Assembly: GCA_030825115.1 (NCBI GenBank)
Contig: JAPJQL010000003.1
Location: 62,001-126,000 of the forward strand
DNA length: 64,000 nucleotides
Reading direction: 5' to 3'
Source of the DNA: Lachnospiraceae bacterium
GTDB taxonomy: Bacteria > Bacillota > Clostridia > Lachnospirales > Lachnospiraceae
Positions 38,901-47,168 of this stretch are shown here, piece after piece. A program made the position numbers and the translations under genes. Below the pieces are notes generated by a model that did no database searches, was not told the DNA's origin, and worked only from the letters and a program-made list of their open reading frames with translations. Numbering within the stretch: the first letter of the stretch is position 1; every line of letters starts with the position of its first letter.

Positions 38901-39774
38901 CCTGCTTTGCGGCTGACTTAAGCGATTTGATGTCAAACGCGAGGGCAGTCTCTTTCTGCTCGCTGCCATAGCCGGTCTTCACCGTCACCGGAACATACGT
39001 CTTTCTGGTCTCCTTCGTCACCTTCCCGTCTTTTGTCACGTCCACCGGTATATCCCCATACTGGTAAAAAAGCAGCTCATCATTGTAGCAGATGGCAAGC
39101 TGACCGTCGTCTGCCAGCTTCACGATCAGGTTTTTATTGCCCACCCCAAGCTCCGAAACCACAGCTTTATTCGATGGAACGTCGGTATCCCAAAAAATCG
39201 TACTCTCCTTTAAGACCTTCCCGTCGCTGTCCTTCCACCGGTAGCTTCCCACCGCGCTGATCAGTTTTTTCTTGTCATCACTGACCGCTCCGCCGTACTC
39301 TTCTTTGACCTTTGAGTCCCGTTTTGTCAGTGTTTTATCTTTTTTCTTTGTCTCCGTATCAATGCTGTAATCAATCGGCGCAACCTCCACCGCAGGCGCA
39401 TCGTAGTCCTCCCCGTCCTGGACGGCAAGCGTCGTCTGATAGGCGTAGACAAGGATATTGTTGTCCATATCATAATCTACGATCTGGAAGTTCAGGAAAT
39501 TCCGCGACCATTCCGGCTTTGCCGAAACAATCTCACTGATCTGGCTCGAAAACGCAGGATTTCCCACGTAGTCCGCCTCTAAAAGCGACCTCATATGACG
39601 GTCATAAGCGGCCTTGATCGATTCCGGATCCGACAGATCCACACCATACCCATCCACAATCGTAAATCCATCCGGATATGGCGGCGGCGGTGTGGCAATC
39701 CCGAACAAAGAACTGCATCCCGTCAGAGAAAGGGCACATATCGCCGCGACAAACTGAATTGTTCTTTTTTTCAT
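35917..39774 (-). CDS. Very large lipoprotein of unknown function in the secretion operon
   Basis: The 1285-residue protein has a lipoprotein signal (MKKRTIQFVAAICALSL, then LTGC as lipobox), so it should be anchored on the outer face of the membrane. An N-terminal region of mixed beta character (about 30-530) is followed by acidic low-complexity sequence near 475-500 and a long helical, partly coiled-coil stretch near 555-690, then a C-terminal domain. GG-rich segments NLVEDACMGGGSGSTYF and YKGGSMGGSYFRGW are similar to each other and suggest a duplicated motif in the last third. No known fold was recognised. The position between VirB2-like and 879-residue protein genes suggests a surface part of the secretion apparatus. 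Confidence 0.75.
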   Translation of the reverse strand: MKKRTIQFVAAICALSLTGCSSLFGIATPPPPYPDGFTIVDGYGVDLSDPESIKAAYDRHMRSLLEADYVGNPAFSSQISEIVSAKPEWSRNFLNFQIVDYDMDNNILVYAYQTTLAVQDGEDYDAPAVEVAPIDYSIDTETKKKDKTLTKRDSKVKEEYGGAVSDDKKKLISAVGSYRWKDSDGKVLKESTIFWDTDVPSNKAVVSELGVGNKNLIVKLADDGQLAICYNDELLFYQYGDIPVDVTKDGKVTKETRKTYVPVTVKTGYGSEQKETALAFDIKSLKSAAKQDKYSGINNEIVTYDVTYKLDANDLETAKKNGTEAQLYHIMDEYVAGLDDKKAEAEWFRTYEKTLKVEYAADGKTTTAYVTASPDYSSYLLAALQEYAKEKQYDMTGAPNQDDHCVIDVAFVNNGETYHFEVYGRRSSVYAPVSKDQEITLTDLELYPMGDKNSYYQSAWKYTAVFQFRTEVKKSADDKTETAAESSTADSTEDSADYSVDEKVNEENPAFYTVAAATLGIKYASYTESNLSVIQITNDNEMKKAFEEERARIPLEIKSRKESFENEIKTGANVQVSERNVEDLSLILEKWEQVLELQKEIEGKSGQLKNKGETAGKASDSDAEEELSEEEEALKEEIEDLKEQILLVFEEITTAPRSVKITCNETVMFQPDKPETMVRTLTEEQVESLRKAAELYERIQSAQSKIDTSFKAFMDAYHSASIPYYGTVLDNLSLKKQEMDDETKESFEFLFQSFSENFPESEKITDLSSLGDSKNLPAWLEQAEKSLTQVSGFAERFSYTPVKVVGDDGTEVEIDPYRDGYAVYHEKIMAMKEHLQVIAEQSEILLTAGKSLEELEPQIILERRDDLTFDNQQSILLKQCDRMQELISQVNRGANDNVRKEAKKELRETVWKIGLSPGIGDNSVIRVESEQLTRTVFITDVSIQKLDSLESVYKRSNPNYYLPYSSDEKAYSGKNPYIMNRISKSRVAITDGSTVALINFENMKPASSYPYKMGNLVEDACMGGGSGSTYFDQGARETKCIVDINQLVGAELPRSFGEKSVYLMYSGTALADNKTGNNVYFEKGKTYVCVNSMGEQADSVYRLSDNNNSVMNRPFLEYTSSQTVEKKDQEKVNTNLGVKMDDLYKDAKATEQVKTDTEFLSQDHTILLPHRKKNDNSIYFLNISLQEGVVLYRYKKGYAPVGSKMEVVERITDKYPYKGGSMGGSYFRGWLEESKSGKDGYDLILLGFSKEDTLTEVNGVPEYRSIVPDDIYQAHLYKIFINKPK

Positions 39775-39801
39775 GGAAACCTCCGCCTCCTTTCCGTCTC
39801 C

Positions 39802-40116
39802 CTATTCTTTATCTTCTTTTATCGTCAGGATTCCTGAAAACCCGGTAATTTCAAAAATTTCTTTTACTCCCTGGTTGCAGTGCAGGATTTCCATGCTGCT
39901 CCCCTGGATCTTATTGATTTCTTTCTGAACCTTTAAAAAAACACGCAAAGCTGCGCTGCAAATATAACTGGCCTGAGCCATATCGACCTCCAAAGCGACG
40001 TCTTCCCCGATGCAGTCGAGCAGAATTTTTTCCATCTCACCCGATGCCCTGGTATCAAATTTACCAATCAATGTAATGATTTCTTTCTGTCCGTTCCTCT
40101 CCCTGAAAATCTCCAT
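39802..40116 (-). CDS. STAS-domain protein (second copy)
   Basis: With the ATG at 40116 this is a 104-residue STAS protein: MEIFRERNGQKEIITLIGKF, the core EVDMAQASYICSAALRVFLKVQKEI with the phosphorylatable Ser, and the end ITGFSGILTIKEDKE. In-frame ATG codons up to 40188 exist, but AAAAGGGGAC lies just before 40116. It sits between the pilin-like gene and the large lipoprotein, about 6.6 kb from the first STAS gene. The end block (FEITGFSGILTI) is closely similar to that of the first copy (FELTGFSEILTI), which points to related partners. Confidence 0.87.
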   Translation of the reverse strand: MEIFRERNGQKEIITLIGKFDTRASGEMEKILLDCIGEDVALEVDMAQASYICSAALRVFLKVQKEINKIQGSSMEILHCNQGVKEIFEITGFSGILTIKEDKE

Positions 40117-40198
40117 CCGTGTCCCCTTTTCCATCACGTTTTCCATACAAGATATGGCGCAGAGCTTCTGCGCCATATCAATAACCAAACTGCTCTTC

Positions 40199-40561
40199 TT
40201 ATGATGCTGCTGCTGCTGCTTTTGACGTCTCGATTGTTACTCCTGCCCATTTCGCCATCTGGGAACTTACTCCATTTAACAGAACCAGGAGCACGAAAAT
40301 GAGAACAAAACCAATGATTGCATTCTTTAAAGCCGCCTTCGCTTTCTCTCTCTCCTGCGGCTCTTCCGCCTTCGCAAATTTTGCCCCCAGAATAATGCAG
40401 TAGACCGCGGCCAGGGCGATCACGACAGTCAGTGCCGGTCCCTTAAGGGAATCGATAAACTTAACGATCGGCTCCACCGTCTTAAGAAAATCCGGTGTGT
40501 CACCTGCTAACAGGAATGAGTTTGCAGTCAACGCTGCCTTCGTAAATAAATTTTGAAACAT
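40199..40561 (-). CDS. VirB2/TrbC-like small membrane protein (pilin candidate)
   Basis: The 120-residue protein has an N-terminal amphipathic region, a hydrophobic segment at about 45-65 (GPALTVVIALAAVYCIILGAKF), a charged loop (AKAEEPQEREKAKAALKN) and a second hydrophobic segment at about 85-103. Two membrane helices joined by a short charged loop with Ala-rich ends is the layout of VirB2/TrbC pilins. The call rests on layout and on the secretion operon context. The start at 40561 follows AGAGGAGGAAC. Confidence 0.6.
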   Translation of the reverse strand: MFQNLFTKAALTANSFLLAGDTPDFLKTVEPIVKFIDSLKGPALTVVIALAAVYCIILGAKFAKAEEPQEREKAKAALKNAIIGFVLIFVLLVLLNGVSSQMAKWAGVTIETSKAAAAAS

Positions 40562-40619
40562 ACTTGTTCCTCCTCTTTTCATTTTAATTTATGTGAACGA
40601 ACTTTTTGTTCGCTGCACC

Positions 40620-41606
40620 CTATCGAACCTGAATTTTTTTTCTCAAAGCATGGACGTACCAGATACAGGCGCCAATCCCCACCAGCAAAAGAATACCGGC
40701 AAAAATGACCGTGGCCGTCATATCCATCTCTATGACAATTCCGTACCTGCTCTGATTTCCGGCACGGTCAGATACCGCGATCTCATAGATTCCCGGCCGT
40801 TTCAACCCGGAATCCTCCAAGACCCAGGAGGTCCCGCCGGATGACACCCGGATGGAAACGTCGGCTTCATCGGCATGGACGGATATGCCTCCGGCGGAAT
40901 GGCCGTCATCGCCGACTCCGTCGATCAAAAGATACGGCGCTCTTGTATCCCTCACAAGGACAGACTCGCAGACCGGAAATCCCGCCTTTACCGGATTCCA
41001 CAAAATCCGGTAACTTCCATCCTCTTTCAGCTTCTGCCAATCCGGTGAGTCTACGGGAACACGGCGTCCGTTTTTCTCCACATATCCAATCGTGTACCCT
41101 TCCGGCGCATTGATGTAGTCCATACGGTTCTCTGCTTTTCCCGGAATAAAGAAATAAAAACTGCCCTCATAGACATTCGCGTCTTCATACAGCTGAAACT
41201 CCGGCATTTCTTCTGTGCCGTAGAGCTGGTCATAAGTCGGCTCAGGGACGTCTTCCGCCACAATCTCGGGAAGCGACAACGCCTTCAAACAGTAATAGCC
41301 AGGTTCGGTGACGATCTGTCCCGACTCGTACTCGATCAGTTCCCCGTCCCGCGTCAGCGTGTAAAACAAATCTCCCGTTTCAAGCTCCATCACCACACCG
41401 CGGCCGGTGATCATGCGGTTGGGAACATTGGTACGAAACTGTTTTTTATTTGTGAAGGTCTGCGTATACATCTTATCCGCCGGATCGTATTCCTGTTTCA
41501 GACGATCCGGCACCGCCCTGGAAGTCCCCGTTTCCGTCTCTGCAAAAGCAAACGAAGAAGACAACAGACTTAACATGAAAGCAAGGAACATGACCCGCCT
41601 TCTCAT
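40620..41606 (-). CDS. Membrane-anchored surface protein, short paralogue
   Basis: The 328-residue protein has a signal peptide (about 1-22), an extracellular region of beta-rich modules, and a C-terminal membrane anchor (TATVIFAGILLLVGIGACIWYV) with the tail RKKIQVR. The first module (YDPADKMYTQTFTNKKQF, then RTNVPNRMITG and LTRDGELIEYESG) matches modules of the 691-residue protein at 48425-50500, and the AVSDRAGNQSRYG end matches its last module. The modules look Ig-like (DRAGN turn). It may be a cell-wall-spanning part of the secretion system. Confidence 0.75.
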   Translation of the reverse strand: MRRRVMFLAFMLSLLSSSFAFAETETGTSRAVPDRLKQEYDPADKMYTQTFTNKKQFRTNVPNRMITGRGVVMELETGDLFYTLTRDGELIEYESGQIVTEPGYYCLKALSLPEIVAEDVPEPTYDQLYGTEEMPEFQLYEDANVYEGSFYFFIPGKAENRMDYINAPEGYTIGYVEKNGRRVPVDSPDWQKLKEDGSYRILWNPVKAGFPVCESVLVRDTRAPYLLIDGVGDDGHSAGGISVHADEADVSIRVSSGGTSWVLEDSGLKRPGIYEIAVSDRAGNQSRYGIVIEMDMTATVIFAGILLLVGIGACIWYVHALRKKIQVR

Positions 41607-41854
41607 AAGGATCTTCCTTCCATCTGGTTCTGTTTTTCGAGCCCTTTTTCCATACTTTTTTTGGAGAGCACGTTCCCGCCGCCGATTCCCTCCATCGCCA
41701 TCAGTTCCTCGAAGGTGACCGCCCTCCGGTACGTCTCGCTCTCCCGTTTTACCGGGCCCGTATAGCCTCCGGCGCGCCGGGCTTTTTCTACCTTCATCTG
41801 CCGGAGTTCTCTCTCCCAGTTCTTTCGATTCTCCGGATTATCAAAATAAGCCAT
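41603..41854 (-). CDS. Small charged cytoplasmic protein of unknown function
   Basis: The 83-residue protein is hydrophilic (20 or more Lys/Arg/Glu residues) and has no membrane segment or known motif. It overlaps the start of the surface protein gene by 4 bases (ATGA type) and follows the lipoprotein gene by 6 bases, so it is clearly translated within the operon. A good ribosome site (GGGAGAGTGAAAGACG) precedes the ATG. I do not recognise a family. Confidence 0.6.
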   Translation of the reverse strand: MAYFDNPENRKNWERELRQMKVEKARRAGGYTGPVKRESETYRRAVTFEELMAMEGIGGGNVLSKKSMEKGLEKQNQMEGRSL

Positions 41855-41860
41855 CGTCTT

Positions 41861-42508
41861 TCACTCTCCCTTTTTGCTGCCTGCCGCCGCACGGATCAGA
41901 TTCATACTGCTGCTGTACAAATACCTGGACAGAACCGGCTGATCTTTCAGCTGTGAGATCAGGTAACCGTCTCCTTCGTGATTCTTCATAAAAGCCTCAC
42001 CCGCCGGGCCCTCAAGCATAATGGCGTCCAGCATGCCGGTTTCCAGATCCTGCGCCATAGAATCCAGATCCTGATAGCTGTTCAGCTGTATCCCCTCCTC
42101 CGTGACAAGCTGGCTGTTTGGAAAGTCGGCCGGATACCCGATTTTTTTTCCCACAAGTTCTTTGCTGTACCGGTATGGCTGTTCTCCGATCACGACTGCA
42201 CAGGAAGCATCCCCTGCCGCCAACGACCAGATTCCAATCTTCACCCGCTCTTTGTCCTCCGGCGATCCGATTCCCGCATCATAATTCCCCTGCAAAATCT
42301 CATCAAACAGCTTCTCATCTGCGGCCAAACTTACTTCCACCGGCCGATTCCAGGCTTTTTTCAGTGCTTCTGTAAGCGCCAGGATCTCCGTCTGGTCTCC
42401 TCCCACTGCCACCCGTACCGGCCGGTTCTGTGTCTCCTGGTTCAGGCGTCCGCATCCTGCAAGGACCAGTGCAGACAAAACCATTATCATTTTCCATCTG
42501 AATTTCAT
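41861..42508 (-). CDS. Solute-binding-like lipoprotein
   Basis: The 215-residue protein has a lipobox (SALVLAGC) after a short signal and a fold suggested by VRVAVGGDQTEILALTEAL and DAGIGSPEDKERVKIGIWSL, VVIGEQPYRYSKELVGKKIGY and LDSMAQDLETGMLDAIMLEG, which is the pattern of type 3 (amino-acid type) substrate-binding proteins with a typical LxxKKIG and D(A)IMxE order. It has no ABC transporter next to it and lies inside the secretion operon, 13 bases before VirB4. A role in sensing a ligand outside the cell is one possibility. Confidence 0.75.
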   Translation of the reverse strand: MKFRWKMIMVLSALVLAGCGRLNQETQNRPVRVAVGGDQTEILALTEALKKAWNRPVEVSLAADEKLFDEILQGNYDAGIGSPEDKERVKIGIWSLAAGDASCAVVIGEQPYRYSKELVGKKIGYPADFPNSQLVTEEGIQLNSYQDLDSMAQDLETGMLDAIMLEGPAGEAFMKNHEGDGYLISQLKDQPVLSRYLYSSSMNLIRAAAGSKKGE

Positions 42509-42520
42509 GCGTACTCCCCT

Positions 42521-45256
42521 TTATTCAAACATGCGTACCATGCCGTCGGAAGCCGTAATCTCAATACTGCTCCTGCTGGATGGCGATGTCACAACAAACG
42601 CGTGTCCGCGTCCATTGTTTACAATCTCATCCTGCTCCGTCTCGTTGATCTCCCCTGCCTTCTCATACAGACGGCACAGATCGTGCATGTCGTTTGGCGC
42701 CATCGGGAAGATAAAGGAATACTGGCTGGCATTGATGATCGCCGTAGACTTTCTCGCCAGCTCTTCTGTTCCCACAAAATCCTTTACATTCTGTGTGATG
42801 ACAATCTGCATCCCGTTATACTTACGGATTCGCTTTGCAAGCTGGAACATGAAATCAAGCGCGATCGGATATTTTTCATCAATAAACACGTGCGCCTCAT
42901 CCACAACGACGATGATCTTCCTGCTGGCATGATATTTCATGTTGTAATCCCGGTTCTTGATGATCTCATTGTCCAGCCATTTTAAGATCAAAAGCATCTG
43001 TGCATTGGCTACTGTGTTGTTCTTGTTCGCCAAAAGAGACTGGAAGTTGAACACCGTGAAGTTTTCCTTGACATCCAGGGTGGAAGGACCGTTCCACAAA
43101 TGGGCGTTTCTTCCTCCTGTGGCAAACTTGGAAATATAGCTGATCAGTACCCGCAGATGGTTTTTCATATAGTCACTGTCCGAGGCCTGATAATCCAGCA
43201 GAAGCTTGTCATATAAATCGTCAAAGGTAGGATAGTCCTCCGGCCCAAGGAGATTTAAATTGGTGGTTCCGTCAATTCCCTTTTCATCGTAGACACGGAT
43301 GATGATATTGTTCAAAAATTCCATGGAATCCATATCGATTCCGGGAAGAATCTGCTTGAAATACTCCTCCAGGAACTGAAGATGGACTGCGTAGCTTACG
43401 TTCTCCTCCTCCTCTTCCTTTTCGTCATCGGTCAGGGCCGTGATGATATGGAACGGGTTGATGCGCCCCTGGGTGGCGCTTCCCACGTCGATCCAGTTGC
43501 CATGAAGGCTTTTTGCCAAAGCCGTGTACTCATTTTCCGGGTCCAGAATAAAAATTTTGCTGTTTTCCGCCGCAAGGTTGGTCAGCATCATCTTCGTGGC
43601 AAAGGATTTTCCTCCGCCGGATTTTCCTATGACGACCATGTTGCTGTTGACGCGGTTTTTATCGCGGACAAAAAAGTCCACAAACACAGGAAGACCGGAA
43701 GAACGGCCGATATGAAATCCGCCCTCGTCATGTATATGACTGTATACAAACGGAAAAACTGCCGCTGTCGAGTTGGAGTGGATTCCCCTGGCCTTCTTGG
43801 AAAAAGGGTCATACCGGGATACCTGAGAGCCCACGAACATCTCAAACTGGCGAAGGGGCATGTCGCTGGTGCGGAAAGACTGCTCCGCCAAAAGCCTTTT
43901 TATCCGCCGTTTCATATCGCTGACCGGGATCTCCTCCCCGCCCTTTTTATCCTTTGAGCGGCGCCGTTCTGTCTCCTCATAGTCATAAAGTGTCATGTAG
44001 ATGCTCACATTGAACAGCTGTTCATTGTCGCTCTGCAGCATCAAAAGCAGGTTCTGCAGCGTTTCGATATGGCCCGCCAGTTCGATCAGACGGCTTTCCT
44101 TGCTCGTATTCGCCTCCTGCCCTCTCAGCTCATCGATGGAACGGTCGATATTCCGTACGGCTTTAAAACGGTCCACAGGTGTCAGCTTCATGATGACCCT
44201 GGTGTTTTCCATGTTGAAGATGGAATGTCCCCAGGCGTTTCCGACCTCGGTCGGATAATTGACGATCTTTAAATTGTGGGTGATCACATCGTCGATTTTT
44301 ACCGTGCGGCCTCCAAACTCCACCCGCTTTGGCATGATCCACGATTTATATTCCTCCGGTTTCAGATTCTCGATCTCCCTCTCGTCAAAATCCCTCGTCA
44401 GGTTGTATTTCAAAAACACTGCGAGTTCTTTTTCATTCAACTGCTTTACCGGAAGTCCGCCGCCGTCGAGGGTCTGGAGAACCGTCCTCGTCAGGTCCGT
44501 TAACGATTTCCTGTTTTTATCGTAGAGCACCAGGTAGTGATAAGAATCGTAGACCTTATCATCAAAATTGATCCGTTCAATCTCCATGATCCTGTCATAG
44601 ATGATCTCAACTCTGGTCGTCAGTTCTTCTTCATTGATGATGTCGTTGTAAAACGCTTCTTTCAGGCTCTCCATCTTCTGAAACTCGCACTGGATGGTCT
44701 CATCATAGATGATCGGCCGGTCCACTTTGACAATGGAAGCCCCGCGGTTCGTCCCCGTGACCATCCTGAGCGCAGCGCCAAACACTCTCTCGATCATATA
44801 ATCCTGGCGTTTTTCCGACATAAAGCGGAATTCTATCGGAGATATTCCAATGACAGAGGCGGCGTAGCTGTCCCCGTACAGGATCTGATCTCCTTTAATT
44901 TCCGTAAACGCCATGATATCCTCTACGCTTATGCTCTGCGCGGACTGCTTTTTTGCTGATTTTTTTCCTGCCTTTTTTTCATCTGCCTCTCCGGCCTTCC
45001 TCGTTACTGCCTTAGGATGGGCAAAATAACGGAGAATGTAGAGAACCGCCTCATAGTTTTTATCCTCATCAATCGGGACCAGCAGGACGCCAAATACCGT
45101 GATGAGTACCATGATCAACGGAAGCTTAAAGGGAATGGAGGACATAATAACCAGGGCGATCATAAAGAGACCTATCATGCCTATGATAAGGTCGATAATA
45201 TCGATCCCTTTGAAGAACTCGATGGTCACTTTTGTTTTTTTAGGTATGATTCTCAT
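42521..45256 (-). CDS. VirB4-like secretion ATPase with VirB3/PrgI-like N-terminus
   Basis: The 911-residue protein has two hydrophobic segments at about 19-39 and 44-60 (IIDLIIGMIGLFMIALVIMS and LIMVLITVFGVLLVP) that look like a fused PrgI/VirB3 part, a Lys/Ala-rich linker, the VirB4 N-terminal domain and the ATPase domain with Walker A VIGKSGGGKSFATKMM near residue 540 and Walker B IIVVVDEAHVFIDE near 780. VirB4 powers assembly and substrate transfer in all T4SSs. It overlaps the upstream VirB6-like gene by 17 bases with GGAGGTAGAGC as ribosome site. Fusion is inferred from hydrophobicity and size. Confidence 0.92.
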   Translation of the reverse strand: MRIIPKKTKVTIEFFKGIDIIDLIIGMIGLFMIALVIMSSIPFKLPLIMVLITVFGVLLVPIDEDKNYEAVLYILRYFAHPKAVTRKAGEADEKKAGKKSAKKQSAQSISVEDIMAFTEIKGDQILYGDSYAASVIGISPIEFRFMSEKRQDYMIERVFGAALRMVTGTNRGASIVKVDRPIIYDETIQCEFQKMESLKEAFYNDIINEEELTTRVEIIYDRIMEIERINFDDKVYDSYHYLVLYDKNRKSLTDLTRTVLQTLDGGGLPVKQLNEKELAVFLKYNLTRDFDEREIENLKPEEYKSWIMPKRVEFGGRTVKIDDVITHNLKIVNYPTEVGNAWGHSIFNMENTRVIMKLTPVDRFKAVRNIDRSIDELRGQEANTSKESRLIELAGHIETLQNLLLMLQSDNEQLFNVSIYMTLYDYEETERRRSKDKKGGEEIPVSDMKRRIKRLLAEQSFRTSDMPLRQFEMFVGSQVSRYDPFSKKARGIHSNSTAAVFPFVYSHIHDEGGFHIGRSSGLPVFVDFFVRDKNRVNSNMVVIGKSGGGKSFATKMMLTNLAAENSKIFILDPENEYTALAKSLHGNWIDVGSATQGRINPFHIITALTDDEKEEEEENVSYAVHLQFLEEYFKQILPGIDMDSMEFLNNIIIRVYDEKGIDGTTNLNLLGPEDYPTFDDLYDKLLLDYQASDSDYMKNHLRVLISYISKFATGGRNAHLWNGPSTLDVKENFTVFNFQSLLANKNNTVANAQMLLILKWLDNEIIKNRDYNMKYHASRKIIVVVDEAHVFIDEKYPIALDFMFQLAKRIRKYNGMQIVITQNVKDFVGTEELARKSTAIINASQYSFIFPMAPNDMHDLCRLYEKAGEINETEQDEIVNNGRGHAFVVTSPSSRSSIEITASDGMVRMFE

Positions 45257-47150
45257 GCTCTACCTCCTTCGGCCCACTCTCCGTCCGTTCCGGTGGCTGT
45301 GCCGGTATCTCTGCATGTTGTTCTGTCGATTCTGTGCTGTGTGTCGGCGGCTTGGGATCAGGCGCTGCCGGACGGGCCTCACCATAAGACCTCCATCCCT
45401 TTCGGAAACCTTCCTCAAACGGATTTTTGGACGTCTTTTTGTCAAAGCTGCTCCGGATCGACTTCAGCTGATAGCTGTAGCCTTCTTTCATGCTCGCATT
45501 CGAGTTGTCATACTTCAGCCCTGCGATCCCGGTCTTCTCCCTCACCGTATCTGTCATCTTTTGAAGCTTCTTTGCAGTCTTCTTGGAACCATGTTCCAGA
45601 TTATAGGTAAGCCCCGACTTTCCTCTCAGTTTGTTAAGCTGCCGCTTCACATCCTTCATCTGGGCGCCGCCTTTTAACTTGAACTCTCCGTTGCTTACCA
45701 CCTTCCCGGTGAAGTCTCTGGACGCCGTTCCAAGTCCGGCCTTCTCCGCCCGCTCCAAAGAACGTCTGTGGCTGCTTTCATTCAGCGAGCGAAGTTCCGA
45801 AGCCTTCTTGATATCACCCCGTGATTCCATGGCTGCCGCCGCGCGTTCGTTGCTCCTGTATTGTTTCTCTCCCTTGATGAAGGCCTTGCCTTCTCTTTTC
45901 ATCATGCGCTGTTCCTTGCCGGCAGACCACTTTGCAGCGCCACTCCGCGCCATGTGCGCTCCGCCCAACAATGCTCCGGCCATCATGGCCGAACTCTGCT
46001 GGGTCGCAGCCTGTTCCGCAGAGCCGGTCTGGGCGTCCACGATGCTGGTTAAAAGCGAACCGCCGTTTTTCACAGCCATGATCGCCCCAAGGAGAAACAA
46101 TAGCTTTGTAAGGGCGTCATAGGCTACCTGCCCCGAATCCGAGGTATCCACGCCTCCTGCCGCCAGAATGATCGTACCGCTCGTAACCAGCGGAACCAGG
46201 ATCAAAAAGAGATTCAAAAGAATCAGCGTTCCTAATCCGGTAACTGCTTTTGCGATAAAAGTATTTTTCCATCTTTGGAACTTTTCTCCGCCGTCCAATG
46301 TCATCGTCGCCACAAAGAATGGCGATGCCAGATATAGAAGGACCATCTCAAACATTCTCTGAATAAAGATAAAACTGATGCTGCACAAATTCCAGATCAT
46401 AAAAAGCGAACAGATGTAGGCTGTAATATAATCCACTTCCGCAAGATTTAAAACCGTTTTCGCGTCGCTGATATTCTTCCACAGACCCGCGCTTAGATTC
46501 CCTGCTGAGTTTCCCGCCTTTACCGCCCCCATCGCACAGGTCCGAAACAGCTCATCTGCGATCGTAACAGAACCGCCGCCGGGAGCAGTCACCTGGCTTG
46601 TCACCTGGATCAGCAGGCTGCTGAGCTGAAAACCTGCTATGCACATGACAGGCACAAGCAAAAAGGATATGACAGTCTTAAAACAGTAATTTAACACAAC
46701 CCCGACCGGTCTTCTATTGTCTGTCTCCAGATCAAAGATGGAGCGGCTGAGCGAGAGAAACGCAAACACAAAGGCAAACAGCACCGCAATATATGTCATA
46801 TATTTTAGCGCCTGACCCACGGTTCCGTCTCCAAAGACCAGAATGTTGATCAAAGACCAGGATTTCTCTTTATAAGTCACGGGCTCCGCACCTGCAAACA
46901 CTTTGGCAGCCCGCTCAATCGCATCTACGATCTGCAGAAGCTTCTGGAAGACAAAGAAAAACGCATCGGCCATCGCACTTTTCGCCGCCTCCACAAGGGC
47001 GGTGGCTACCGGATTCAGCACCGCTTCAAAAATCGGTCCGAAAATAGTCTTAAAGAGCCAGGAAATCGCCTTGGAAATCCCACTGAACACCCATTCGGCT
47101 ATCTTATCGAAGATGCCTAAATATGTATACATATACTGACCTGTTCCCAT
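45240..47150 (-). CDS. VirB6/TrbL-like polytopic membrane protein with long cytoplasmic tail
   Basis: The 636-residue protein starts with an amphipathic region, has six or more membrane segments between about 15 and 380, then a hydrophilic tail of 250 residues rich in Lys, Glu and Ser. The segment EVDYITAYICSLFMIWNLCS, then FIQRMFEMVLLYLASPFF and MTLDGGEKFQRWKNTFIAKA matches the neighbouring protein (47169-48404) closely, so the two are paralogues. VirB6/TrbL proteins form the channel base in the inner membrane. The tail is unusual in length and could contact the ATPases. Confidence 0.85.
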   Translation of the reverse strand: MGTGQYMYTYLGIFDKIAEWVFSGISKAISWLFKTIFGPIFEAVLNPVATALVEAAKSAMADAFFFVFQKLLQIVDAIERAAKVFAGAEPVTYKEKSWSLINILVFGDGTVGQALKYMTYIAVLFAFVFAFLSLSRSIFDLETDNRRPVGVVLNYCFKTVISFLLVPVMCIAGFQLSSLLIQVTSQVTAPGGGSVTIADELFRTCAMGAVKAGNSAGNLSAGLWKNISDAKTVLNLAEVDYITAYICSLFMIWNLCSISFIFIQRMFEMVLLYLASPFFVATMTLDGGEKFQRWKNTFIAKAVTGLGTLILLNLFLILVPLVTSGTIILAAGGVDTSDSGQVAYDALTKLLFLLGAIMAVKNGGSLLTSIVDAQTGSAEQAATQQSSAMMAGALLGGAHMARSGAAKWSAGKEQRMMKREGKAFIKGEKQYRSNERAAAAMESRGDIKKASELRSLNESSHRRSLERAEKAGLGTASRDFTGKVVSNGEFKLKGGAQMKDVKRQLNKLRGKSGLTYNLEHGSKKTAKKLQKMTDTVREKTGIAGLKYDNSNASMKEGYSYQLKSIRSSFDKKTSKNPFEEGFRKGWRSYGEARPAAPDPKPPTHSTESTEQHAEIPAQPPERTESGPKEVEHENHT

Positions 47151-47168
47151 AAGGCTTCTCCTCTCTGC

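Noticed and set aside
41978..42985. 335-codon plus-strand frame opposite the lipoprotein and virB4
   Set aside because: It overlaps two well-supported genes on the other strand and shows no motif.
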